Of a stretch of DNA of 16,436 bases, positions 7,275 to 13,584 are shown in pieces. The stretch's first letter is position 1, and every line of letters begins with the position of its first letter. The stretch is taken from assembly GCA_002314565.1 (NCBI GenBank), contig DCGL01000075.1:11200-27635 (forward strand), in the 5' to 3' direction. A program made the translations under genes and the position numbers. The notes below the pieces were generated by a model. The model was not told where the DNA came from. It made no database searches and saw only the letters and a program-made list of their open reading frames with translations. Source of the stretch: Clostridiales bacterium UBA1779 (GTDB lineage Bacteria > Bacillota > Clostridia > Oscillospirales > CAG-272).

Positions 7275-8654
7275 TTATGAGAGCATATATTTGTATCCGC
7301 TTTCCGTCCTGATTTCCGAATTCAGTGAAAAGAACAGACACAGGCAGATAATTGATGAGACAATCGACAGAGTCGGCCAGAACTTGCCGAAAAACGACTG
7401 TGTGTATGAAGTTGCATATTCCGTCAGACCGGAAATGACAGTGCAGGCAAATGCCGATACTGCAAATGCATTCAGCTTTTTGTTCAGATATGAACGTATC
7501 TCGCGTTTTTTGTTTTCAAAGACGTCACCTTCAAGGTCATCCGGCAGATATCCGCAGTGCTCACTGATTATTTTCTCATATCCGATGAGGACGAGCAAAA
7601 TGAGAACTGCCTCAAATACAGCTTCAAGAACACATACAGGGTAGTATTTCATAAAATCCTCATAAACCGACGGGCTTTTTCTGATCAGGGAGTACAGATG
7701 ATTGTCTCTGAAATCAACCGTCATCCACCATCTGAGTGCCGACAGCGGAATAAAAACAGCCGATGCCGTAATTCCCGCGGTTCTGAATCTTATTATATCT
7801 TTTCCGAGAATAAAAAACAGAAGGAAAAGAATCGCTGAGGCAAAATCGGGAAGAATATCCGCATTATCAACGAGAAAATCAGCGCTGAATATCAGAATTC
7901 CGAAAACCAGAACGCCGAGAAGTGAAATACGGCGGCGTATAAAAAGTCCTCTCACTGTCAGGACGCTGTTTCTGTAATCAGCGGAAAGTCTGTCGAGCGT
8001 ATCTTTGTCGCGTAAGGTTTTCGCAAGGAATGAAAGAAGCTTTATGAAAACCGCAAGTCCCCATACGGCAATGATGAACATAGCCGTCAGTCTGAACAGG
8101 TCGGTGTATTCATCCCAGGCAGTTCCGGCATCCGAATACGTCTGAGCGGCAAGAACCGAAAACTCAGGAAGAAGGGTCAGGAGGTATTTGGCAATCAGAA
8201 AAACGAGGACGGGGTTTCTGATTTTTCCGGGTACCACGGAAAAGGTCTCGCCGTGCTTTCCCCGATATGTAAAGCCGGAGTATGAAAATCCTTCAAAAAA
8301 TGCAGAAAATCCGGGAATCACAAGAATCATTTCACCGATTGCAAACAGCATCATCAGTATCAGTATCATCGTCGGCCTTTCCTTATCATCAAGAAGGAGT
8401 GAAACGATGAAAAACAGCACGAGCTTGATTGCGCTGACAATCGCGAGTTTTCCGAATGAATCCGCTGCTTTTTCAAAATACGAATTCAGGTCTCTGAGTT
8501 TCCCAAGCCCCAGCATCAGAAGCAGATATCCGATAAAATCCGGAACTACGTCAAGCATCGTGTAATCCGGATTTACAAGAAAGAACGGTGCTGCAAAAAG
8601 CGGAAGCAAACCAAGATATCCGAATGAACTTTTTTCCTTATTATAAACTGACAT
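7275..8654 (-). CDS. Unknown polytopic membrane protein with internal duplication
   Basis: 459 residues with roughly ten hydrophobic segments (about 12-28, 34-52, 66-88, 95-115, 148-170, 188-210, 243-262, 267-285, 295-310, 338-358, 395-410, 428-445). I do not recognise a named family. The two halves look related. An L-G-L-L-P-L-F ... L-D-V-V-P-D-F-I-G-Y-L-L segment (residues 14-45) resembles L-G-V-L-V-F-G ... A-D-I-L-P-D-F-A-S-A-I-L (246-276), each followed by a second helix and a G-K motif. No signal peptide or catalytic motif is evident; a basic linker follows near 234-243. AAGGGA (8662-8667), seven bases upstream, supports the ATG. It sits 46 bases after secA and 10 bases before pcrA with no promoter between them, so it is probably cotranscribed. 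That placement does not fix a function. A scaffold, transporter-like or signalling role is equally open. Confidence 0.85.
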   Translation of the reverse strand: MSVYNKEKSSFGYLGLLPLFAAPFFLVNPDYTMLDVVPDFIGYLLLMLGLGKLRDLNSYFEKAADSFGKLAIVSAIKLVLFFIVSLLLDDKERPTMILILMMLFAIGEMILVIPGFSAFFEGFSYSGFTYRGKHGETFSVVPGKIRNPVLVFLIAKYLLTLLPEFSVLAAQTYSDAGTAWDEYTDLFRLTAMFIIAVWGLAVFIKLLSFLAKTLRDKDTLDRLSADYRNSVLTVRGLFIRRRISLLGVLVFGILIFSADFLVDNADILPDFASAILFLLFFILGKDIIRFRTAGITASAVFIPLSALRWWMTVDFRDNHLYSLIRKSPSVYEDFMKYYPVCVLEAVFEAVLILLVLIGYEKIISEHCGYLPDDLEGDVFENKKREIRSYLNKKLNAFAVSAFACTVISGLTEYATSYTQSFFGKFWPTLSIVSSIICLCLFFSLNSEIRTESGYKYMLS

Positions 8655-8700
8655 TCTAAAATCCCTTCCGCTTTTTCAGCGATGATATATTGCTCTGAAA

Positions 8701-11532
8701 TTACTCTTCAGCCTGACGTCCTGCTCCGCAGCACTTCTTGTATTTTTTACCGCTTCCGCAGGGGCAGGGGTCATTCGGTCCGACTTTTGCCTGAGCGGTA
8801 ACGGGAATATGAGGTGCATTCGGAATTCCCGGTTTCATCGGAGCAACGGGAGAGGCTGCTCTTTGCGGGGTACGGGGACCGTTCTGACCGAAGTTCAGGC
8901 GGCTGAGCTTTGAATTTGAAACTACGACAACCTGAGGCAGGCGCTGTGTAAGAACCTGACGCACCGTACGCTGTCTGATTTCATCAATCATATCGGAATA
9001 CATCTGTGAACCGATAATCTTATATTCGTTGAGCGGGTCTCTCTGTGCATAAGCCTGAAGCATGACGTTCTGCTCAAGATTTTCCATATCGTCGATATGA
9101 TCAAGCCACTGGTCGTCAACTGCATCAAGCAGAATATGGCGTTCGAAAGCCTTGAAAATATTGTCCTTCTGACTGTCTTCGAGGACACGGCTGTCATAAA
9201 GTTCGAGCGAATTCTTTGCAATGATTTCAGCCATTTCTTCCGGACTGTCGATTCCGTCAAGCTCGCCCTCTTTAAGTCCCCATCCGAGATATTTACGGTA
9301 CAGAGCTTCAAGGTCGGTTTCGATATATCTGCCTTCATCATCGCATACGGCACAGGCTTCCACGGAATCCCGGGCAGTTGAGGCGATCATCTGTCTTATC
9401 TGCTCTGAAACGTCGCCTTCCATCAGTATGTCGTAGCGCTGTTCGTAAATCTTCTTTCTCTGTTCGTTGAGAATATCGTCATACTGAAGAACGTTCTTAC
9501 GGCGCTTGAAGTTGTCGGATTCGATGTTTTTCTGTGCCTTTTCGATAACGTCGGCAAGGATCTTCAGGTATTTTGAAAGATCGCCGTCACCGCCGTCTTC
9601 GGACAGAGTTGCCGAAATTGCGGCAAATTTCTTCATACGGTCGTCCCCGAACAGTCTCATAATATCGTCCGTCAGAGATACGTAGAAGGTTGACTCACCG
9701 GGGTCTCCCTGACGTCCGGCACGTCCGCGCAGCTGATTGTCGATACGTCTTGATTCGTGTCTTTCGGAACCGATTATGCACAGACCGCCGGCCTCGAGAA
9801 CCTTCTTGCGGTCGCGCTCGATGGCGGGTCTGTAGCTGTCGTACAGTTCACGGTAAATCTTATTGGCTTCGAGCTGAACGGGGTCATCGGTTCTGAAATC
9901 ACAGACTGACAGAGCAATCTGGGCAGCCGTGAATTTTTCTTTGCCGTCCTCGCCCTGCATCTTCTTCATTTCGGCTCTGGCCATCATCTCGGGGTTTCCT
10001 CCGAGCATGATATCCGTGCCTCGTCCGGCCATATTGGTAGCAAGGGTTACGGCTCCCGGCATACCGGCCTCGGCAATTACCTGCGCTTCTCTTGCATGAT
10101 CCTTCGCGTTGAGCATATTGAAGCGGATTCCGGCCGCCTTGAGAAGCTTTCCGAGCTGCTCGGATTTTTCAACGGAGGCAGTACCGATAAGAACCGGCTG
10201 ACCGTTTGCATTGCAATCCTTTACCTTCTGAACGATTGCCGCATACTTGGATTTTTCATCCGTGTAAATCCTGTCCGTATTGTCGCGTCGGATCATCGGC
10301 ATATTGGTCGGAACCTCGACGACGTCAAGTCCGTAAATTTCACGGAATTCGCTTTCCTCGGTCTTGGCCGTACCTGTCATACCGGAAAGCTTGTGATACA
10401 GTCTGAAATAATTCTGAATGGTAACCGTTGCAACGACGCGGCTGTCGCCCTTGATATTGACCTTTTCCTTGGCTTCGATTGCCTGATGCAGACCGTCCTG
10501 ATAACGTCTGCCCGGCATAAGTCTGCCGGTGAACTTATCTACGATAATGATTTCACCGTCAACGATAACGTAGTCAACGTCCTTCTTCTTTACACCGTGG
10601 GCGTGAATTGCCTGATTCATATTGTGGGCAATATCGGCGTTTTCGGTGTCGTTGAGGTTTTCGATTCCGAAATATTCCTCAACCTTACGTATTCCGCGGG
10701 GAGTAAGAACGGCGCTCTGATGCTTTTCATCGACGATGTAATCGAAGTTTTCGTCATCGGTCTCAGCCTTCTTGTCCATCTCCTTGATGATTTTCGGATG
10801 AAGTCTGTGAGTGCATTCGTTGCACTTTTCATATATGTCCGAGGTCTTGTCCCCGACTCCGGAAATAATCAGAGGGGTTCTTGCTTCATCAATCAGAATC
10901 GAGTCGATTTCATCTATGATACAGAAATTGTGCCCTCTCTGAAGCAGCTGCGAGCGGTTCTTTGCAATATTGTCTCTCAGATAGTCAAAACCGAATTCGG
11001 TATTCGTTCCGTACGTGATGTCGCAGGCATACATTTTCTGCTTGTCGGCTCCGCTCATGGAATTGAGCACGACTCCTGTGGACAGTCCGAGGAAGCCGTA
11101 AATTCTTCCCATTTCATCGGCGTCACGCTGAGCAAGGTAATCGTTGACTGTAACGATGTGTACTCCTTTTCCCGTAAGAGCATTGAGGTAAGCCGGCATG
11201 GTCGCAACGAGAGTTTTGCCTTCACCTGTTTTCATTTCGGCGATTCTGCCCTGATGAAGCAGAATGCCTCCGAGAAGCTGGACGAAATAGGGACGCTTGC
11301 CGAGCACACGGTCGGCTGCTTCTCTTGCAGTTGCAAATGCTTCGGGAAGTATCTCTTCAAGCTTTGCCCCGTTCTGAAGTCTATCCCTGAATTCTGCGGT
11401 CTTGGCAGCGAGCTGCTCATTGCTCAGTGCCTTATATTCATCGGAATAACTGTCAATCAGTTCGGCGACGGGTCTGATCTTTTTGATTGCCCTTTTGCTG
11501 TAATCGCCGAAAATCAGTGTTTCAAGTTTCAT
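8701..11532 (-). CDS. secA: Preprotein translocase ATPase SecA
   Basis: 943 residues. SecA drives unfolded preproteins through SecYEG and is essential for the exported proteins in this window. Visible marks: N-terminal F-G-D-Y-S-K-R, Walker A M-K-T-G-E-G-K-T at 100-107, V-T-V-N-D-Y-L-A-Q-R-D at 127-137, DEID at 207-210 followed by S-I-L-I-D-E-A-R-T-P-L-I-I-S-G, the T-N-M-A-G-R-G-T-D-I block, and Q-L-R-G-R-A-G-R-Q-G-D-P-G-E-S in the second ATPase fold. The C-terminus carries the zinc motif C-P-C-x7-8-K-C-C, used for SecB or ribosome contact in other species. Length is slightly above the usual 830-920. The ATG follows GGAG by nine bases. It heads the secA - membrane protein - pcrA group and is divergent from mnmA. 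Only one SecA is seen here, with the housekeeping domain set. Confidence 0.98.
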   Translation of the reverse strand: MKLETLIFGDYSKRAIKKIRPVAELIDSYSDEYKALSNEQLAAKTAEFRDRLQNGAKLEEILPEAFATAREAADRVLGKRPYFVQLLGGILLHQGRIAEMKTGEGKTLVATMPAYLNALTGKGVHIVTVNDYLAQRDADEMGRIYGFLGLSTGVVLNSMSGADKQKMYACDITYGTNTEFGFDYLRDNIAKNRSQLLQRGHNFCIIDEIDSILIDEARTPLIISGVGDKTSDIYEKCNECTHRLHPKIIKEMDKKAETDDENFDYIVDEKHQSAVLTPRGIRKVEEYFGIENLNDTENADIAHNMNQAIHAHGVKKKDVDYVIVDGEIIIVDKFTGRLMPGRRYQDGLHQAIEAKEKVNIKGDSRVVATVTIQNYFRLYHKLSGMTGTAKTEESEFREIYGLDVVEVPTNMPMIRRDNTDRIYTDEKSKYAAIVQKVKDCNANGQPVLIGTASVEKSEQLGKLLKAAGIRFNMLNAKDHAREAQVIAEAGMPGAVTLATNMAGRGTDIMLGGNPEMMARAEMKKMQGEDGKEKFTAAQIALSVCDFRTDDPVQLEANKIYRELYDSYRPAIERDRKKVLEAGGLCIIGSERHESRRIDNQLRGRAGRQGDPGESTFYVSLTDDIMRLFGDDRMKKFAAISATLSEDGGDGDLSKYLKILADVIEKAQKNIESDNFKRRKNVLQYDDILNEQRKKIYEQRYDILMEGDVSEQIRQMIASTARDSVEACAVCDDEGRYIETDLEALYRKYLGWGLKEGELDGIDSPEEMAEIIAKNSLELYDSRVLEDSQKDNIFKAFERHILLDAVDDQWLDHIDDMENLEQNVMLQAYAQRDPLNEYKIIGSQMYSDMIDEIRQRTVRQVLTQRLPQVVVVSNSKLSRLNFGQNGPRTPQRAASPVAPMKPGIPNAPHIPVTAQAKVGPNDPCPCGSGKKYKKCCGAGRQAEE

Positions 11533-11607
11533 ACGTGTTGTCTCCGTGGTAGAATTTTGTTACGTTCTATTTTCGCATACTTATAGATATTATAATTATA
11601 CATAATA

Positions 11608-11636
11608 ATTATACAACATCAGAGACCTTTTTACAA
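11608..11636 (-). promoter_or_regulatory. Promoter of the secA operon
   Basis: The minus strand reads TTGTAA (11636-11631), a 17-base spacer and TATAAT (11613-11608). The predicted start near 11601 leaves a leader of about 69 AT-rich bases with no clear structure. A second TATAAT-like stretch at 11591-11600 may be an alternative -10. Confidence 0.75.
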
Positions 11637-11680
11637 GTTTTTCTTTTTCTCTTTTTTGAAGAAGGAGTACAAATCCCTTC

Positions 11681-11709
11681 TTGACAAATGAAAGCGTTTC
11701 GTATAAAAT
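11681..11709 (+). promoter_or_regulatory. Promoter of mnmA
   Basis: TTGACA (11681-11686), a 17-base spacer, then TAAAAT (11704-11709), one base off the -10 consensus. The predicted start near 11716 gives a leader of about 31 bases. The -35 elements of mnmA and secA are about 45 bases apart, back to back. Confidence 0.82.
11688..11701 (+). promoter_or_regulatory. Candidate cre / LacI-family operator in the mnmA promoter
   Basis: ATGAAAGCGTTTCG lies wholly between the -35 and -10. It matches the CcpA cre consensus WTGAAARCGYTTW at twelve of thirteen positions, the last W being C, and has the central CpG and GAAA/TTTC arms typical of LacI-family operators. The location would permit repression by blocking polymerase. 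No regulator gene is visible in the window, so the binding protein is inferred. Confidence 0.5.
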
Positions 11710-11731
11710 ATGTAAATCGCGATATGGGAAC

Positions 11732-11737
11732 AGGAGG
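11732..11737 (+). promoter_or_regulatory. Ribosome binding site fixing the mnmA start
   Basis: AGGAGG lies nine bases before the ATG at 11747. It rules out in-frame extension to TTG at 11681, because that codon is the -35 element of the promoter and would precede the transcription start. Confidence 0.93.
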
Positions 11738-11746
11738 TATTCGTTT

Positions 11747-12787
11747 ATGTCTTTCGTAATACTCGGAATAAGCGGAGGGGTTGACAGCTCGGTTTCGGCA
11801 AGACTTCTGCATGATATGGGTCACCGCGTTCTCGGCGTTTATTTCGTTATGCACGATACTCATCTCGGCGGAATTGAAAACGCAAGGCGTGCCGCCCGTG
11901 ATTCAGGCATTGAATTCGATTGCCGTGATCTCAGAGAGGAGTTCAGAAATAACGTCATTTCTCCCTTCCTTTCGGAATATCTGAACGGACGCACCCCGAA
12001 TCCCTGCGTGTTCTGCAACAAAACCGTCAAATTTCCTTATCTTCTGAAATATGCAGAAGAGGCCGGTGCGGATTTTATCGCCACGGGACACTATGCCTCG
12101 GTTGAAGAATTTGAAGGAAACAAATATATAGCACGCGGCGCGGATATTAAAAAAGACCAGTCCTATTTTCTTTATCCGCTTTCAGAGCAGATAATCGGAA
12201 AAGTGATTTTCCCGCTTGCGGGACTTACCAAAGACGAAGTCCGCGAACTGGCAGCCGGCTTCGGCCTGTGCTCGGCAGAAAAAAAAGACAGTCAGGATAT
12301 CTGCTTTATTCCGGACGGTGACAGCGGAGCTTTCGTAAAGACTGAGTCCTCCTGTCCCGACCATCCAGGTGATTTTCTGTTTACCGACGGAAAAAAGCTC
12401 GGCCGTCATCAAGGCATTTTCAATTACACGGTAGGCCAGAGACGGGGGCTCGGAATCGCATCCGACGCTCCTCTCTACGTTATGGGAATCAATCCGTCAG
12501 AGAACACGGTTCTGCTCGGACGGGAAAACGACCTGTACCGTGACCGTATTAAACTTCGTGACGTTATTCTTCCCACACGGGTTAGTTTCAATGAAGAAGG
12601 AGACTTCCGCTTTACGGCTGACGTCTGCATAAGATATTCAAAAAAGACATCCCCGGCTGAAATCACGCTGCACAGGGATTTCACTGCCGAAATACTGTTT
12701 GAAACGCCCCAGAGAGCTCCTGCTCCCGGGCAGTCGGCGGTTTTCTATCAGGATAATCGCGTAGCAGGAGGCGGAACAATCTGCTGA
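11747..12787 (+). CDS. mnmA: tRNA-specific 2-thiouridylase MnmA
   Basis: 346 residues. MnmA adenylates U34 of tRNA-Lys, -Glu and -Gln and inserts sulfur to give 2-thiouridine in the cytoplasm. The PP-loop S-G-G-V-D-S-S is at 9-15. N-P-C-V-F-C-N-K at 85-92 supplies C87 and C90, and D-S-Q-D-I-C-F-I-P-D-G supplies C186. C90 and C186 correspond to the catalytic pair of Escherichia coli MnmA, and C87 replaces an Asp there. G-T/Y-V-G-Q-R-R-G-L-G-I near residue 230 is also typical. The protein is about 15-20 residues shorter than many homologues; the C-C-S segment usually found after the first Rossmann strand is missing. The first ATG after AGGAGG was chosen, giving N-terminal M-S-F-V-I-L-G-I. It is a single-gene plus-strand unit with its own promoter and a downstream bidirectional terminator. 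Confidence 0.96.
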   Translation: MSFVILGISGGVDSSVSARLLHDMGHRVLGVYFVMHDTHLGGIENARRAARDSGIEFDCRDLREEFRNNVISPFLSEYLNGRTPNPCVFCNKTVKFPYLLKYAEEAGADFIATGHYASVEEFEGNKYIARGADIKKDQSYFLYPLSEQIIGKVIFPLAGLTKDEVRELAAGFGLCSAEKKDSQDICFIPDGDSGAFVKTESSCPDHPGDFLFTDGKKLGRHQGIFNYTVGQRRGLGIASDAPLYVMGINPSENTVLLGRENDLYRDRIKLRDVILPTRVSFNEEGDFRFTADVCIRYSKKTSPAEITLHRDFTAEILFETPQRAPAPGQSAVFYQDNRVAGGGTIC

Positions 12788-12871
12788 AAAACGAGACTGC
12801 GGCCGGTGACTGCGGCAAAAGCGGAATTCCGTACAAGAGTATCCCCGGCACTGTGCCGGGCTGAAAAACGA
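12783..12871 (+). repeat. 12-base direct repeat around the mnmA 3' end
   Basis: GCTGAAAAACGA occurs at 12783-12794, spanning the mnmA stop codon, and again at 12860-12871, 77 bases on. The region between is GC-rich and has no gene. Confidence 0.6.
12844..12860 (+). other. Small hairpin in the mnmA 3' untranslated region
   Basis: A 7-bp stem CCCGGCA/TGCCGGG with a CTG loop lies between the mnmA stop and the terminator. No U run follows, so it is not a terminator by itself; it may stabilise the transcript end. Confidence 0.5.
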
Positions 12872-12889
12872 TTCGGATAATTTTCGGTA

Positions 12890-12930
12890 ATATCAAAAGG
12901 CGCCCGCGAAAAGCGGACGCCTTTTGATAT
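12890..12930. terminator. Bidirectional terminator between mnmA and the DUF4430-like lipoprotein gene
   Basis: A long stem pairs 12890-12902 with 12918-12930 (13 bp) and, past one C/A mismatch, 12904-12907 with 12913-12916, around a GAAAA loop. The A-rich left and T-rich right bases let it act in both directions. It lies between two convergent genes, starting 102 bases after the mnmA stop and ending 10 bases from the lipoprotein stop. Confidence 0.92.
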
Positions 12931-12939
12931 TTATTTTAA

Positions 12940-13413
12940 TCAGTTGGATGAAACAACGTCTGCCTGAATGAATACGGCAATCGTATCACCGTTAACCAGG
13001 ACGTAGTCAATCATCTTCTTGTTGTTGTCAAGGGAAGACTGAATTTCGTCGTTGAGCTTCCAGCCGAAATGATAGTACTTGATGTTCTTTTCATCTACCG
13101 TTTCGGTAGCGGGAATCGTGATGGGACCGAGCTCTTCATTCGTGAAGGTTTCAAACATCTTGTCAGAATTTTCAGTGTAAGCGATACCTCTTTCGGTGCA
13201 GAGGGCGACAACGGCATCGTATGCTGTTTTGCCTTCTTCGATTTCAAGTTCTTTTACGCGTGCCCACAGGCTGTCGGAACCGGCATCGAGACTGTAAATT
13301 GCGACTTCTACGGTAACCTTCTTGGTAACTTCACCGCCGCAGGAAACGAGGCTCATGCAAAGAATGACAAGAGACAGAAGAAGAGCGGCGACATTTCTGA
13401 AATTTTTTCTCAT
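12940..13413 (-). CDS. Small lipoprotein with DUF4430-like (transcobalamin C-terminal-type) domain
   Basis: 157 residues. Basic K3 and R6 and a hydrophobic segment lead to the lipobox L-V-S-C with C25 lipidated, so it is anchored on the outer face of the membrane. Residues 30-155 read as one small domain: two beta strands, a helix rich in D-A-V-V-A-L-C, then H-F-G-W-K-L-N-D-E ... V-N-G-D-T-I-A-V-F-I. The pattern of a strand, a ligand-facing aromatic and a late N-G-D turn resembles DUF4430 domains, related to the beta-grasp end of cobalamin carriers, but the match is from memory and moderate. GGAGG about ten bases upstream supports the ATG. It is a one-gene unit with a strong promoter overlapped by an inverted repeat. 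A role in vitamin capture or surface binding is possible; neither is shown. Confidence 0.75.
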   Translation of the reverse strand: MRKNFRNVAALLLSLVILCMSLVSCGGEVTKKVTVEVAIYSLDAGSDSLWARVKELEIEEGKTAYDAVVALCTERGIAYTENSDKMFETFTNEELGPITIPATETVDEKNIKYYHFGWKLNDEIQSSLDNNKKMIDYVLVNGDTIAVFIQADVVSSN

Positions 13414-13458
13414 AAGATCAATACCTCCGTTTTATATCTCGTTGTATGAGATGATTCT

Positions 13459-13487
13459 ATTATACAGCCTTGACGGTGAAAAGTCAA
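13459..13487 (-). promoter_or_regulatory. Promoter of the DUF4430-like lipoprotein gene
   Basis: The minus strand reads TTGACT (13487-13482), 17 bases, then TATAAT (13464-13459). The start near 13452 leaves a leader of about 39 bases. The promoter lies between this gene and the PBP gene upstream, so the two need not be cotranscribed. Confidence 0.85.
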
Positions 13488-13491
13488 GGCT
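13466..13491 (-). promoter_or_regulatory. Inverted repeat over the -35 and spacer, candidate operator
   Basis: A perfect 9-bp inverted repeat, AGCCTTGAC and GTCAAGGCT, is separated by 8 bases. One arm includes the -35 and the other fills the spacer up to two bases from the -10. Repressor binding there would shut off the promoter. On the plus strand it is followed by TTTT and could act as a weak terminator, but no plus-strand gene feeds into it. Confidence 0.5.
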
Positions 13492-13584
13492 TTTCGGGGA
13501 TTTAGTCAATTTCGGACTGTAACGTTACTTTCAGTCTCACGCCATTGACAAATACTCATTTCTGGGATTCAGTCAATTTCGGAC
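13492..13584 (-). repeat. 26-base direct repeat at and after the PBP 3' end
   Basis: Positions 13559-13584 and 13492-13517 match at 24 of 26 bases with a 67-base offset. The first copy (minus-strand order) covers the last three PBP codons and the stop; the second lies in noncoding DNA just upstream of the next promoter. No clear hairpin terminator for the PBP gene was found in this gap. Confidence 0.85.
13519..13528. other. Perfect 10-base palindrome
   Basis: GTAACGTTAC lies between the two copies of the 26-base direct repeat, about 32 bases upstream of the DUF4430-like gene's -35. It might be a regulator site or chance. Confidence 0.35.

Noticed and set aside
10096..11586. A 496-codon open frame on the plus strand opposite secA
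   Set aside because: It lies antisense to a certain secA gene, has no ribosome site or family motifs, and has the composition expected of a complement frame.
11659..11682. 7-bp inverted repeat upstream of mnmA as a terminator of secA-side transcription
   Set aside because: The T run is on the wrong side, and the stem is short with a 10-base loop; chance is likely.
11681..11746. N-terminal extension of mnmA to TTG at 11681
   Set aside because: The extension covers the -35 and -10 elements and has no ribosome site; AGGAGG and homology place the start at 11747.
11688..11762. A short upstream reading frame from ATG at 11688 overlapping the mnmA start
   Set aside because: Its start codon lies inside the promoter, upstream of the predicted transcription start.
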